In this document: positions 47,501-61,149 of the stretch, piece after piece | Position numbering within the stretch: the first letter of the stretch is position 1 | How the letters are laid out: each line of letters starts with the position of its first letter | NCBI GenBank assembly: GCA_029706075.1 | Contig: JAINUG010000108.1 | Span: 2,542,001-2,606,000 of the forward strand | From: Aldrovandia affinis | Lineage: Eukaryota > Chordata > Actinopteri > Notacanthiformes > Halosauridae | Direction: 5' to 3' | Length of the DNA stretch: 64,000 bases | Position numbers and translations under genes: made by a program | Notes under the pieces: generated by a model | What the model was told of the DNA's origin: nothing | What the model saw: the letters and a program-made list of their open reading frames with translations, nothing else | Databases searched by the model: none

Positions 47501-48130
47501 CCCCTCCTTGAGTTTTACAGGCCACAAAACAGCTTAATAAACAGTAGCTGCCCAAATCACCTGCTGGGAGGCCTTCGCCTGCAGTAAGGAGGCTACCGGT
47601 GGCAATGTGCGCACCGCAAGGGCACCTCAGAGTTGGTCTCCCAGATGTCACTCTCTACACATGCCCACATTGCGTTTTCGCATTGCACCATTTTATGGGA
47701 CGAATACGGCCTGTTGATTAAACATGGTTTACAACACAGCTGCATCAGTGACTTCAAAAATGAGCGGCTCTTAAACGGTCTTAAAATCTCAAACGTATTA
47801 ATAGCCTCACATTAACAATTGACTACAAAAAAAAATTAGCCAGCCAGTGCTTTTTTCCCTTTCTCACATGGGCGCTTAAACGCTCGTAATGTCTGCCTCC
47901 ACTGTCTGCATCCCCCAGCGCCTATCACACATTGCCCAAACATATACTTGCAATACCTCATCCGGCTGTGCATATTGCTATTACTCATGCACAATTACTG
48001 TGTCGTGAGAGGCTGCCCTAGTCCTTACGAGGAATGAAAAGCCTATTGTTAAATTGTGAAGACGTCTGGAGGAGAGAGAGGGACACTCAGAGAGGGACGC
48101 TGTCTGCTTCCTATGGGGGTGTGGTGGACA
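47500..48130. promoter_or_regulatory. Candidate non-coding regulatory element D
   Basis: More complex than its surroundings, with TTAACAATTGACTAC, GGCGCTTAAACGCTCGTAATG and CCCAGCGCCTATCACAC blocks and few homopolymers. No coding signature. Called only on texture. Confidence 0.28.
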
Positions 48131-51100
48131 CACAGAGCATAGCACAGACCGTACAGTCTAACCGGGCGCTATCCTCAGCTCAATAATTTGTCTTTCATAC
48201 TGTTTGTGTAGTTCAAGTGGATTTATCTTGCCTGTATGCAGTTCGCCTCAGATGCCAGAAAATGTCTGACTCTCAAAAAAAGTACTGTCAAGCAAGCTTG
48301 TGGTTGCTTCATCCAGCAGCGATGCAAAATGAGGATGGTGGCATACTAGAATCTGAACTAAAAGTGAACAGATAATAAATACATTTAGGCATTTAGGTGG
48401 AAAACAGTACAATGTATATACATTTTGCTATATATATATATATATATATATATGTCTTGGCTATAGCCCATGAGCGAGTATGTTATCTATAGATAAATTA
48501 GCTTGACTTTTCTACTGCCCCTCAGACATTCCTCAAGTGGCAGAAAGCACTGCCTTCCTCATTAGTAGACATGTCATTACGGACAGGATGACGTTAGCAT
48601 TGTGTTCTCACTTGGCTGCAATGCCCTGATTACAAAGCAAACCAAATGCCTCGCTGATGACAACAGCACTAGAGCCTTACGGAAATGTCCCGTAGCGTCA
48701 ACCAACCCCATGCAGGATGTGACCGACTTCCGTCAGGATCCTATAGCGAACTGAATGTTCCCAAATGGCATTTAAGTAAAAACAACAAATGTACAAAAGC
48801 ATTGCTTGTGCAAAGCATCAAAATGGAAGTAGATGGAGTACCTGGGTACCTGCCCTTCAGGATCAGGATAAAATATGAGCCATGCTCGAAATAACTGTGG
48901 CCAGACTGATTCACAATATGTGGGGGATTCTCTGAGCAGGTTATTCCCCACCTAATTGTGTTGATCGGGCAACTGGGATCTGCTTGTGCCAGCTGCGCAG
49001 CTGAGCTGGTGCATTGCGACTGGCTGCATGCATTTGTGTCTACCCTCACAAATTGGCTGTTTCAATCGATGGGAATGGGCTCGCAACCATGATTGGAAAT
49101 TCAGACTTGGCAGAGAAAAGACAAATGTATATGAAAAAGGTTGTTCAAAATGAATTCAGAATACATTTGTTCACAACTTTACTGTTTTGTCTTGGCTTCA
49201 TATACAAGTCAGATGAAGAAAAAAACCCTTTCCACAAATTTAATGATGGTTATTTCTATTCAGAACATTTTTAACAGATGCCTTTAAAACATAGTCACTG
49301 TATCAAACATGATGGAGGGCAATCTACTAAATAAGAAAATAAAAGGCAGTTCTGCTTCTGAACAGCAAGCTTCATTAGATTATGAAGCCATTACAGGAGT
49401 AAAAATTTCCAACTTTAAAAAAAAAAAGAAATCGCGGTACAAGATCGTTATCGGGAGAATTTGGTTAGAGTTCCTTTTAACCAGTGAAAAATTATCTTTT
49501 CCCCATTTTTCATCAGTTACGCTTTTGTTTTACACTCCTATCATGAAAAGGCAAGGATTCACAGAGAGGAGATGGGGTTTTGGTCTGAACTTCAAACAGA
49601 ACAGTAACTCTCATGAAAGGCCAAAGCAATCAAGTTCTGATTGCCTGATCCATCCCAGCAGCTATTATGTGCAATCTTTGGTAATGTGGCAGAGAACCCA
49701 AATATCTGATGCCCTCATTTTGTCCTTGAGTCCTGATATAAAAGGGGTATGGTGAGAGAGGAAGGTTCCAAAAAGCTTTAAAATGTATTCACATTGCCTA
49801 ATAGTATAGTAGTATGTCTTTATAAACATACTTTTTTTCTCTTACTGAGAAAATGTAATGCATACACCAAGAAAAGGTTTGTGCTTGATATTCTTAAAGC
49901 ATCTTTCTGAGCTTTAAATTCAAGATGACTATTTCCAGACCTTGTGTCCTGCAGAACGAGCCAGATACTTGGAGAAATTAAAAAAGAAAGGGGAGCAGCA
50001 GTTGGTCGACCAGCATAGCACTGGCAATGAACAAATGCATCTGTTAACGTGCATTGAAACGCAATTGTGTATTAGCGAACATTTCTGAAGGAGCTAATGC
50101 CACTATGGCATAGTGATACTAAACTAAACTGATTACCGGACTTGCAGACTTGCAGACTATGGGTCAGATTTGCTAAGATAGTCGCAGTGCAAAGATTCTG
50201 AAATAAAGAAGAACTAAGAATCAATTGTAAATTGAGTGTAAAGCACTACTTGATCTTTCAGCATGTCATCCTCTTTTAAAATGATTCTCCAGATTAATTT
50301 TAGGTCTAGTCATTGAAAACATCGCCATGCACAAACCATTAATTGATTATGGATTTTGATGCCTTTAAGTGAGGTATCAGAATTTTTTTTTTTTTTTAAG
50401 ACTATTTACTCGTTACTCTGTTCCCTATTTTGAACAGTTCTGAAGCCAGGTTGTGACATTCACTGGAGGAGATATTTGTAGGACACTGTTCAAAATTTCT
50501 AAACTCAATTGTGCATGCAAGCATTTGACTATACCATAAAACATATAAAATGTTCATGTTCTTTAATTGTATGGTTATTCAGTGCTATGCTGTCTTCTTG
50601 CTTTTTACAGGCTAATAATTAGTGTCAAAACGAAAAGCTGTCTTTGAGAAATTACCAACTACACTACCTTCAAGACTGTAAAGGGTAACACTACGAGGTT
50701 TCCTTAATTTGTTTCTATTCAGACTAGGTAACCTCCATCACAGTCATATAATGCATTGCTTAGTACTTTCTGGCAAAATCTATTGCACATTTGAGTTTCT
50801 TAAGAGGTCTGAGTTATGTTAAATATAGTTTATACTTTGTCTGGGCGGAATGTTGGCAGTCGAGGACTAGCGGAAACAAAGAAATTATCCTTTTAAAGAT
50901 AAGTACACTTGGCAGTTTTGGAGGCCGTAACCCTTCAGTCAATGTTCCTTGTTTTCAAGGAGTTCACACTGAAAACAAACAGAAAATCCATCAAAATGAC
51001 ATGACAAAAGAGTTATATACACTTACACATGGAAGCATAACCAATGATTACTATTGTAATATGAGCATGATATTGCTGCATTGAAAAAAACAATGGGGAA

Positions 51101-52685
51101 GAAGAACCTGTTATATGAAAATATACTGTCAATTTTAAACTTTAAACTTAGCCTCTAAGCTTTGGCACTGTACGCTCTGGCACTGCAATGCAATGGCATT
51201 CTATTCAGGACTACAGTGCATGAACTCTAGCCGTTGCTTATTATATGCACTGCCGCACATGACAAAATATACAAAAACGGGGGGAAATTCCTTTGGGACT
51301 GCACAGTTAACAGGATGAAATACATTTCATGTGTCTGTAAGGATAAAACAGAACTCATCACCCATTGGTTCACCGACACCTAGGTGTGTACAGGGTTTGG
51401 CAAGATTACTAGCGAGATTACTGACAAGATTTCTCATCACACACAGGAGTGATGAGATCTGTCTGTACTGAGTTGTCATTTGCACGGCTGACCGATTGCA
51501 CTGCTATGGGTGACACCTCAGTCCAGCCTATCATATCCAGTTAATTACCTGCTTGAATGATGTAAATATAGCTATTATATTAAAATGACTCCGTATTGAC
51601 ACTGACTGATTCGTTGTTAACTTCTGCTGATGTTTGCAAGTCCTTATTATGCACTAAATACAACTACATAAAGGCATACAAACCCCTTTAAATGCCTCAA
51701 GACTATATACCCATACTTACTGTACATTTTTCATATGCATTCAACTGCTTATTACAACTGATATGAATAGTACTGCATGCCATTACATAGTAGTGAGTAG
51801 GTAGTGCTTAATACAGTATGTTATATGTCTACATAAATATCCCTTATTTAAAGCCCACTAAACATTTTTATTTTGTTTGCTTCTTAACCTCTGTCTTTGC
51901 CACACTGCCTCACAGTCTATCCCACACAGCCAAAATTAAAAATAGCATTAATCTTGCTGCTGAAAAAGGCACATTAGTGCTCAAAGTTCCCAAGCTAATT
52001 CTGATTATTTGTTAAAATTACTGTGGCAACTGGTGTCTTGGCGTCTCTATCTCTTCGTTTCTTCTAGTCTGCGTCTTAACGGGCAAGATGCTGGCAGCCT
52101 GCGGTGCATGATTTTGGTGTAAAATAACATTCAGCTTATGTAGCTCATGCATGCTGCATAGCTCGATGAAGTTTTGACTGCATTTTTTTGAAGTGATGAT
52201 GGAATCCAGCATAGAGTGATTGTCATCAAATGTGCTTAAAAGCTGATAAGTGACCAGCATGGTACAGCACGCTGAGGGGTATTTGACCATGTAAGGTGTC
52301 TTAGTGGAGATAGAGGTCAGCGGTGCTTCAACAATTCAAAAGGAGCGTAAATGTTTCATTTAGATAAAATGTATTTATAAGTGACCCCCAATTCCAAACG
52401 CCATGCATCTCTTCATATCTTCATAGAAATGAGCTGTTATGCACAACTGAAACCTGTTTGCTTTTAATGATACCATGCTAAAGGTTTAATGGAGCTTGGT
52501 AGGAAGAATATATTTCAACTATGCAATGTAACTGTGCACAATACCAAATGGTACAATTTAATTATAAATGGAGACATAAATAGTCTGATAGTAGTCCAGA
52601 AATCAGATAACACAACGCTATAAGTGAAAATACAATTATAAAAGAGAACAGGGAGATATACAAGTAACTGCCCAAATAAAATAAA
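48131..52685. other. Gene desert, nothing recognised
   Basis: AT-rich; (TA)n at 48430-48453; poly(T) near 50379-50397. The 148-codon frame at 49309-49755 has a long Lys run and no domain, so it is not called. Confidence 0.35.
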
Positions 52686-52689
52686 TACT

Positions 52690-53095
52690 TGAGTAGATGA
52701 AGGGTCCTGGTGGCTGTGTTGTGGTGTGGGGTGTATTTTCCTGGCATGGTTTAGGTCCCACTCAACCCCTTAGAGGGCAAGGTAAATGGCAATAAATACA
52801 AAACCATTCTTCATCCTATGGTTAAGCATTTCTATCCTGATGGGAGTAATCTCTTCTAGGATGACAGGACATCCACAGGACATGAGTAGCCACTGAATGG
52901 TTTGATGAGCATGAAAACGATATAAACCATATGCCATGGCTATCTCAGTCACCATATCTCAACCCAATTGAACACTTTTTGTGAGATTCTGGAGCACCGC
53001 CTGAGACAGCATTTTCCACCACCATCAACAAAACACCAAATGATGGAATTTTTCATAGAATCGGAGCAGGGAGCAGCACTGGAGCCAATTTCACC
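52690..53095 (+). mobile_element. Tc1-like transposase remnant, plus strand
   Basis: Broken frames read VVVWGVFSWHGLGP (52710s), then EWFDEHENDINHMPWLSQSP followed by YLNPIEH (52890-52980) and STTINKTP: the catalytic core of a Tc1 transposase, with stops and deletions. No terminal repeats recognised. Confidence 0.7.
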
Positions 53096-54739
53096 CCAGA
53101 AACTATGACAACGACAGTTCAAATTCAGGGTTATTAAAATATGGTTAGGACAGCCTAAGACATATCCACTTATTTGTGCCAAACTGGAAGTAAACTAGCC
53201 ATATAAATTACTAGAGCTGCTGGATCACATGGACTTTTTTCCAGGATCCTTAGAGGTTAGTCTCACCCCTGTGTCACCATTGCAACAGTAAGCTACACTG
53301 GTGTCCCTGCGATACGCTTCCTTTTTTTCTGTTTTTTTCTTTGTGTTTGTGTACAGTGGTATCATCAGCAGCCCTGGACTTCTGCTTGCTTTGTGTGATT
53401 TTGAGTTTGGATGGCTCTGAATTTGTCTAAGTGTAGCTGTTGTTTTTTTAAGAGGAGTCACCTTGTCTTGTTCATTGCATGCACTCTTGAGATGAGCAGT
53501 GGTGGTGGTGTTTTAACTGTGACTCAATGGTTGGGGGTAGTTGGTTATGTCGTTGTTACAGTTTGTTTTCAAGTGGAGGGTTGAACTGTCACATTGTTTT
53601 ATATGCACTCCCATCTCAATAGCGCATATTGTAACCTTCAGTGAACTTTTCTCAATCTTGTCACCCTGGCCTCCTTCTGGATGACACTCAATTAACATTT
53701 ACTAATGCTGGGTCACCATCAACAATGTAGTATGGAGTATAGTGCAGCTATTAGTAATTTATTAAAACTGCAATATAACAGAACGACTGCACCGAAGTCT
53801 GAATAAGAAGCTGTCTTAGCACAGGTCTTCTTGATACAATTACACGATGGAAAAGAATATCTCAAGGATCTGAAATGTCTTCTCGTAAGTACTAAAACTA
53901 TGACTCAACTACGAATAACTTTCAGTGGAGTGCAGTTGCAAGCTGACATTTTAAATGATAGAACAAAGCCACAGACAAAGGGGGAAATAAATTTGTGATG
54001 GATATACACATTATAGTCTGAGAATAAGTCAAAACTTTGACCTGACCACTTTTAGCAAATCATAACTTAGTATTGATGTAAAATTTGATGTAAGAGTTTT
54101 CTTGATCGTACTCCAAAAAGTCAATCCCTCAAAAGTTGGGTTTGCTATATATAATTAGTGGTAATTTAAAAAAATATATAATTTTACCCTCATTGTTGCA
54201 CGCAGAGTTTTGCTTTAAAAACTGACATCATCACATATTGTATTATCTTGAGGACAAAGTAGACGTGTCTCTCTTTAGTTACAATGACAAAATCCATTGT
54301 TCACTAATTATGTCCAATGGCACGGGACACTGATGCTCATTCACTTGTGCCTTTTTCAGCCCAAACACAAACAAGCAGTAGATAAATCAATTATAGTGTA
54401 CAAAAACATCTGTAAAATGATTTGAAGAATAGCGTAGCATTCTCGTACATCTTCTGTATTTTTCTTCATTATACCTCACTGATGGAGAATGACCTCATCC
54501 ATCAGGTAGCTAGTTCTGTGCCAGGTAGTACAGTTATTTCTTCTTTTTTTTGATAGCCAATCACTCATAAACATCAAAAATGGTGACATCAAATAACACT
54601 TTTACATGTAGAATACATTTTTTAATCTTCCTCATACATGCTGCCTTTACTTTGTCTCTGGGTGAGATTCCTGTCATATTCGATAGGCATTTATTCTTAG
54701 ACAATAGCTTCTTAGTGGCTATGAACTTCACCCACGTTC
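53096..54739. other. Gene desert, nothing recognised
   Basis: AT-rich, no signatures. Confidence 0.35.
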
Positions 54740-55377
54740 ACCCACGTCACCCCTCTACTCTCCTCTCTCCACTGGCTCCCCATCGCAGCACACATCAGAT
54801 TCAAATCACTGGTGCTTGCTTTTCAAGCGGCTAGAGGTACTGCTCCCCCATACCTCCAGTCACTCATCACTCCCTACACCCCAGTCAGACCCCTCCGCTC
54901 CGCCTCCTCTGGCAAACTGACTGCCCCATCCCTCCGAGCGCCTGGCAGCCACTCCTCATGGTCTCGTCTCTTCTCTGTCCTGACCCCTTGCTGGTGGAAC
55001 AACCTTCCGCAATCAGTCAGGACCGCGGAATCACTTGCGATCTTCCGCAAAAGGCTCAAAACCCACCTTTTCAGACTCCACTACCACTGAGCTAATTGAG
55101 CTAATCTAGCTAATTGTCATCACTATTGCCTACTTGTTCAACACTATATACCCCTGCTTACTCCATTTAATAAAAAAAACCCTATATATATTTTTTTCCC
55201 CTTCCCAGTGTTACAGGTATGGTACGCAGCTGCCTGCAATGATGTCTATCACTGTATTACTGCACTGATCTCTTGCGCGAACTATGATTGTTCTTACCAT
55301 GTATTTATGCACATCTTGTAAGTCGCTCTGGATAAGAGCGTCTGCTAAATGCTTAAAATGTAAAATGTAAATGTAAC
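54740..55377 (+). mobile_element. L2-type LINE 3' end
   Basis: The open frame 54743-55090 encodes the domain following an L2 reverse transcriptase: LHWLPIAAHIRFKSLVLAFQ, GTAPPYLQSLITPYTP, LRSASSGKL, WNNLPQSVRTAESLAIFRKR, LKTHLF, stop. The 3'UTR ends in GTCGCTCTGGATAAGAGCG and TCTGCTAAATG, followed by repeats of AAAATGTAA. That tail is the same as in the SINEs at 33, 46789 and 60994. 5' truncated as usual for LINE insertions. Confidence 0.85.
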
Positions 55378-57690
55378 TCAGGTAATGGAAATATTTCGGG
55401 TGAAATATTCTCTATGCGGTTAAACAGGGCTCCTCAAACCTTTTCACAAAAGTGCAATTTTATTCTTACGCTCGTCTTCCTAGGCTGCCAAAATATTTCC
55501 GTGAGATTCATGGGCTTTCTTTGCTTTCACTAACAAACTCATGTCGGGCTCATATAGCTATTTAACTTAGGTGGCTAAGTTAGGTGCTTGGCAACCCCTG
55601 CAACCCCACAAAGAATGGCATCATGCATTTACTTGCAAATGAAATGAATCAAGGCCGTACACAAGCATGAACTATATACAAATAATATATACAGAAACGT
55701 TTTTAATTGAGAGAAAATGTGCAATCGGATTGGATTGCATAGAGTGAACATTCATATAATATTAAGGGGCGTCAAAGAGTTTTAATAGACTATTGTGTGA
55801 AATGCTATAGACAGTAAAAAGAGACAAGTTCTTGATGTTTAACAAAGGATATCAACCACATGGTTTACTCTGAGAGCTGAGTGTGATGTGGATTAGTAGA
55901 ACTTTTTTATGTGAACAACCTGACAAGCAATATTAATTCATAAGCAAAGGAAGGAGAAGACATTCTAATTAATCAAATTGTGCTTCCACATTGCCAAGTC
56001 GAAACACTATGAGAACAGACTAATAATTAATTATTATACAGGGCCAAGCAATTGTGGCCCTGTGTGGCCAGGAAAGATCCCTGCACACTTGAACTGTTTA
56101 GCGTTAAATCAACTTTTAGCGCAGTTAATTCATCTCTATCTGGGTTACTGAGACCACTTGTGTGCTTGAGTACACCCCTTCAGTGTCAGCATTTTGCCGT
56201 TCAGAGCAATCAATCCTACAGTGCCTCCCATGAGCCATAAACAAAGTTGTCAGAAGGACTTTGACAACTTAAAAAGTTATTAGAGTTATTATTATAGCAT
56301 CTGCCATATGGGAGGTGTTCGACTGCTTATTTTGGAATAATAGAAAGTGCAAAGAAATTGTAAAAGTGCAAAGAGCTTTCCCTCTTTGCTCCATAATTAT
56401 AGGACAGAGTTCTGACTAGCCACTGCTAACCAGCGGAACACAAGCTGTTGCTATTTTTGTCAAGAAAATATCAGGCCTACTCGCAAGGATGAGTTCACAA
56501 AGGAAACATTGTGCAGTTTTATTTTCATTTGGTTTAAAATGAAGAATTAGAATGTAGATAACTCTTCCTTTTATGTTTGAGGGGTTTTTTGTTGGTCTTT
56601 TTTCTTTCCAAGGTATAGTGTAAATGCTTTCAGATGCAATAAAAAACACAGGTACAATAACATAATGTAAATGTGTTGTTTGTAATATATAACTATATGA
56701 AATAATATTTCAGAAAAACATCTAAAACACAGAGAGCACAAACATTGTCGGTAATCTTTTTTTGGAATATCTAAAGAAAATATGTTGCGGTAAAGTAAAA
56801 GTTTGTTGTCTTTAAATGGCTGTTCAGTTTTATATTAGGACATTGTTTGAGTGAAATAAAAAAAGATATTATAAGAAAAAAAGCTATTGAGGCTGCTTTC
56901 AAAGCTTTGAAAACAGAGGAAAGGAACACCAGAAACCACATCACACACAACAAACTATGCCTGCAACTTGTAATTATGTTTGAAATGTGGTAACCAGAAA
57001 TAATGATTTCCAATTATTTGCAAAGATTCACAAAGTCTTTGGAGATATAAGTCTGCTTCACATGGTTCCACTTTACTAACTTTAAGAGAAACAAATTGCC
57101 TCTCATTTGTTTCCCCAGCCCCTCATTTTTTCAATGTTTTCTGGTTTACTTAAACAATTAATAATGGGAATGAAACTGCAAGAATCGAAACAAACAAAAA
57201 AAACATAATTCATATGCTCTCTCTCTTTATAGTTTTTCTATGAGAAACAGCAGTACTCAGCAAATAACCTATGACCTTGTGCAAACCCCTCCCTTTGCAG
57301 CACACGTCTCCGGAGATCATTATGCTGAAGAAGACTATCAGTACACGAATCACAGGAATTATATCCTCTGCTGTCAGAATAAGTTAATCTTGCCTATTCA
57401 ATACTCAAGTGGAACAATTCAATATAGCAGTAAAGTGGAGGTGGGGTGTTAATTCCGGGGGGGGCGAGTCAAAAAGCACATGCACATAAAATGTAAGTAT
57501 AAGATGAGAGAGAAGAGTACAATAAATATACTGCGAGTGTGTATGTGTGTGCATGACAGTGTTTGTGTGTACGTTGCTTGTACAATTTCATTGTTATGTA
57601 TCCTGGACTATCTTTAAAGGTTCTGAAAATCACAATGATCTCATTGAGGCATTACTTCATAACATCTGATATGTAGGATTTTTCAGGAAC
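55378..57690. other. Gene desert, nothing recognised
   Basis: AT-rich sequence, no supported feature. Confidence 0.35.
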
Positions 57691-57699
57691 AAACTGCAT

Positions 57700-58200
57700 T
57701 CTGCCTTAATCCCCTATCGCTTTGTAGATGTATCCTACAATGGGGCAGCTTTTATACTGGCGTATACTGTAGCGTTTGTTCGGTCTGCCTTTACATGTGG
57801 AGCCAAACTGGCAAGTTTGAGAGAGGAACCCATAAAAGGCTCCTTGCTTGGCCACGGACAGCGTGGCGTTAGCGGTACTCTGTAATTGGTTGCTTTAACT
57901 GGAGGGCTACGTTTCAAAGGGAAAGACTTGGAGAAGGTTTCTGAGAATCTCGGGCCGGAGACAGGGTGCAGAGGGGCAGCCGTGCCACCGAGCTGACTTC
58001 ACACCAAACAGCCCAGGAATGAGGTCATCCCGTCACCACCGATTTGTTTCATGTCCCTAATACATTTCTGTAACGGATACATACATTTTTCTGAGATCGT
58101 GGGACCAAAATGAAGATGCCCGTCAAACAGGAAATAAGGAAATACTGCGCATGTCAAGAGCCCAATTAGCATATTTACATATTCTTACATGATCTGCCTG
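57700..58200. promoter_or_regulatory. Candidate non-coding regulatory element E
   Basis: A 500-bp stretch of balanced composition with GGCCACGGACAGCGTGGCG, AATCTCGGGCCGGAGACAGG and an octamer-like ATTAGCATATTTACATATTC. No coding frame. Confidence 0.3.
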
Positions 58201-58669
58201 CTGTTTACCAATATATTACACGAGGGTTCGGTGCGGGTGTCCATGTTCAGTTGGGGGTGTTCGTGTTCCTTTTTTTCCAATAGTCTGCTTATTTTTACCA
58301 ACTAGAAGTTAACCAAATTATTGGCACTATCGTTAACAATTCATCATGTTTAAGCTTTCATATTTCCTATAATTAAAAAAAGAAACCTTGCATGGGGAAG
58401 ATATCCTTTAATTTAAAAGGAAACTGGCTGATGAGGGGATAAGTCTACGTGCTGAAGCAGTGCCAGGATGTCACAACAACCCTAATTGAGTGGTCTATAA
58501 TTATAGATTCATCCTAAACGTGAAAAAACCTACCATGTCAACAAATTAACCGCAAAACACTATACAACACTGTACAACTACACAAGTGACTAAATTGTTA
58601 AACAGAGGATGTAACTCACAGTGCTGAGATTATACATTGTTATTTCACTCCCATAAAACTTTATTAGTT

Positions 58670-59260
58670 TTACACAATAAATGGGCCGGCCGTGCTGAAG
58701 TTCTTCATGAAAACAAAAGGGCCCTCAGCCGCTCTCTTAAGAGAAACAGTCTGTTAGACACTAAGCAATTTTGAAAGCGGGTTTGAGGAGGGGAAGGCGG
58801 GTGGGTGGTGATGGTGAGAGAGCTTTATTCCTCTTTAAAGCAAACGGGCAATAACTCTCCCATGCTATAATGGGCACTTCATGAGCTGCTCACAATATTA
58901 ATGTCTCCCTTTTACAGCTCCTTTGTTACGAGGAGAAATCACAGACTTCACACCAAAAAGTGTCGCTTAGGCCTTATTAGAAAAGAGAAAACACTGTATG
59001 GCCTATTTCAACCAGGATTCGAATGCCTGCCTCTGTGTTTTGAACGAATCCACTCTAATTAATGTGTGATTCTCGAGGGCAAGGAAGACAGAGTGTTTCT
59101 GAACGGGGCAAAACTATTTGAAGTAATGGAGGGGACCTTTTTCCCTCTAATTTTTATATCATGACTTATTAAAAGAGCTGAACTGTTTTCCTTGATCTGT
59201 GTCTATGCAATTGCGTTTAAAGTTTTTACAGTTAAGACATGCTTCAGATTTTATTTTTCT
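58670..59260. promoter_or_regulatory. Candidate non-coding regulatory element F
   Basis: A long stretch of high complexity with GGGCCGGCCGTGCTG, AGGAGGGGAAGGCGGGTGGG, AAAGAGCTGAACTG and TCTAATTAATGTGTGATTC, lacking repeats or open frames. The texture resembles developmental enhancers seen in vertebrate gene deserts. Confidence 0.35.
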
Positions 59261-60300
59261 GTTATGTTTTAGAGACGTTACAGGGCAACTTTCCTCCATG
59301 GTTCATTTAACCTACATGTAAGTTCAGATTCATAGGATTGCAACAGCTTTTTTTTACCAAGACGTAGCGATGAGAACATGACAACTTGTATGTATCAACT
59401 TCCCCCTATATTAAAAATACATTCAAGAGGTTAACAAATGTCCTAGTCGCTCACATTGAAACACATGTTAATAATTATTATAACTGTCCTACCATGCCTG
59501 TACTGTTGTTGTGGGGAATCTGTAAGTAAGTACAAAATAGCGTAATATGCTACATGCTACTTATTCTCTTGCTACATGCCACATAAGCTCGAATAGCTAC
59601 ATGTGTTATTTTTATATGCAGTGGAAAATACTGAGTTATAGTCTGATCGTCTCTGCTCCGCAGACGCGGGTCTGTGCTAGACGTGGTTCAGGAAGCGAGG
59701 ACAGGGAACAGCGGGATGAGCAGCTGTGTTTCTGCAGAGATCACAGGGGTTCAGTCCCTCTCGTGACTGCTCCTCTCATTGGCTCGCGCTCGTAAATAAT
59801 CATTTCTACAAAGGCCTCCCTCTTGGGTGCACTGTTCCCATGCTATGCCTATTGTGGTCAGCTTGAACAGTACAGTATGGTCACAGCGTACTGTAAATGA
59901 AATGTAGCGCAGAGGTCAACGTGGACACTCCAGTCGCTGGCCAGGGGGTAGCCATAATATGGATGTACAAACCGCCATGATGTATGACTAAGTTACTTTA
60001 ATAGTAATTTAATGTATGTTCATATTTAAGCACAGTACATGCACATATCAGAGTGCAAGAATATACTATAATACAACTGATGATTGGTGAAAAGCCACAT
60101 CCTCAAGCCCCATCCATGGCTTGCCATGACCATTAATGGAGAACCACGTCAGACATGTTTATAATAAATACTGGCGTGGCCTTTCACGTGGCGCCTCACT
60201 AGAATCTAGTGTAGCATCTAGTGGCACATCCATTTTCATTGAGTGATTTTTCACCAAGACTGTTTTTCCTCTACCCCACTCATTGTCATTATTATTTAAA
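59261..60300. other. Gene desert with one GC-rich patch
   Basis: A GC-rich patch at 59645-59800 (CTCCGCAGACGCGGGTC, ATTGGCTCGCGCTCG with an ATTGG box) may be regulatory. No gene. Confidence 0.35.
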
Positions 60301-60309
60301 CTATTTTAT

Positions 60310-60470
60310 TTGTATTATTATGTGCTTAGCTGATACCCTTGTCCGAGACAATAAATGCACTGGTCAAGGGTTCAACAACAGTATGCCAGGATGAACACAA
60401 ACCTACAACTTCTCGGTCCATGCCAGCCTAACTCCTTAAACACTGTACGCCCTGCTATCACCCTTGAAAA
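60310..60470. repeat. Degenerate dispersed repeat (GCTTAGCTGATACCCTTGTC type)
   Basis: GCTTAGCTGATACCCTTGTC and the following block resemble a common fish repeat tail (AGCWGACRCCCTTRTCC). Highly diverged. Confidence 0.4.
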
Positions 60471-60993
60471 TGGCAATGGATCATACTTGTGAGCCGTTCA
60501 CACATGTAAAGGAAAATCGTGGTCTAGTCTAGGCTCCAATCAAATCTGTCTCAGTGACTTAATCTCCATAGGAAGCACAAAGGAGCTTAAAACAAGTGGT
60601 GGCAAGGCAGCACGACTGAACACAAATCAGCCTGAGAAAACCTGAGGACTAATAAGAGGTTTGGGAACAGTAAATCATAGTAGTTACAGAGTGGAAAAAG
60701 TGCAAGGTCAGCAAATCCAAAGGTGCATTTATCTTTTTCAGGAATTTTAAAGAGGCAACAATGTTTCAGTCAGCACAACTACGCAGTAATTTTATGTCGA
60801 AACGCACGGGAATCACAGCTGTCCTTCATCTCTCTTACGTGCGTTCCCCACAAAGTGCTACATTTTTTGCTATTCTCTCACATCTCAATCTACTGGGTTA
60901 CTGGGTTACATGGGGAACCTACATATTGTGAGGAAAATCCCACAACTATGAATGAAAAGTAATGATGGACTAAAGGTAGCATGGTTACGCTCC

Positions 60994-61112
60994 CTGTGGT
61001 TCTGTGCTGACAACGCTTAGGTTGTGGGTTCAATTCCCATTGCGACCACACATACTTAAAGATTTATGCATTCATTACTGTAAGTCGCTTTGAATGAAAG
61101 CATCTGCTAAAT

Positions 61113-61114
<2 letters not shown>
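60994..61114 (+). repeat. tRNA-derived SINE, copy 3, internally deleted
   Basis: Lacks the A box (deleted between TGTGGTTCTGTG and CTGACAACGC) but keeps GGTTCAATTCCC, the body and GTCGCTTTGAATGAAAGCA..TCTGCTAAATGG. Followed by (TA)n at 61115-61146. Confidence 0.75.

Positions 61115-61149
<35 letters not shown>

Noticed and set aside
49309-49755. 148-codon frame in the desert
   Set aside because: Contains a poly-Lys run from an A tract, lacks any motif, and has no splice or promoter context.
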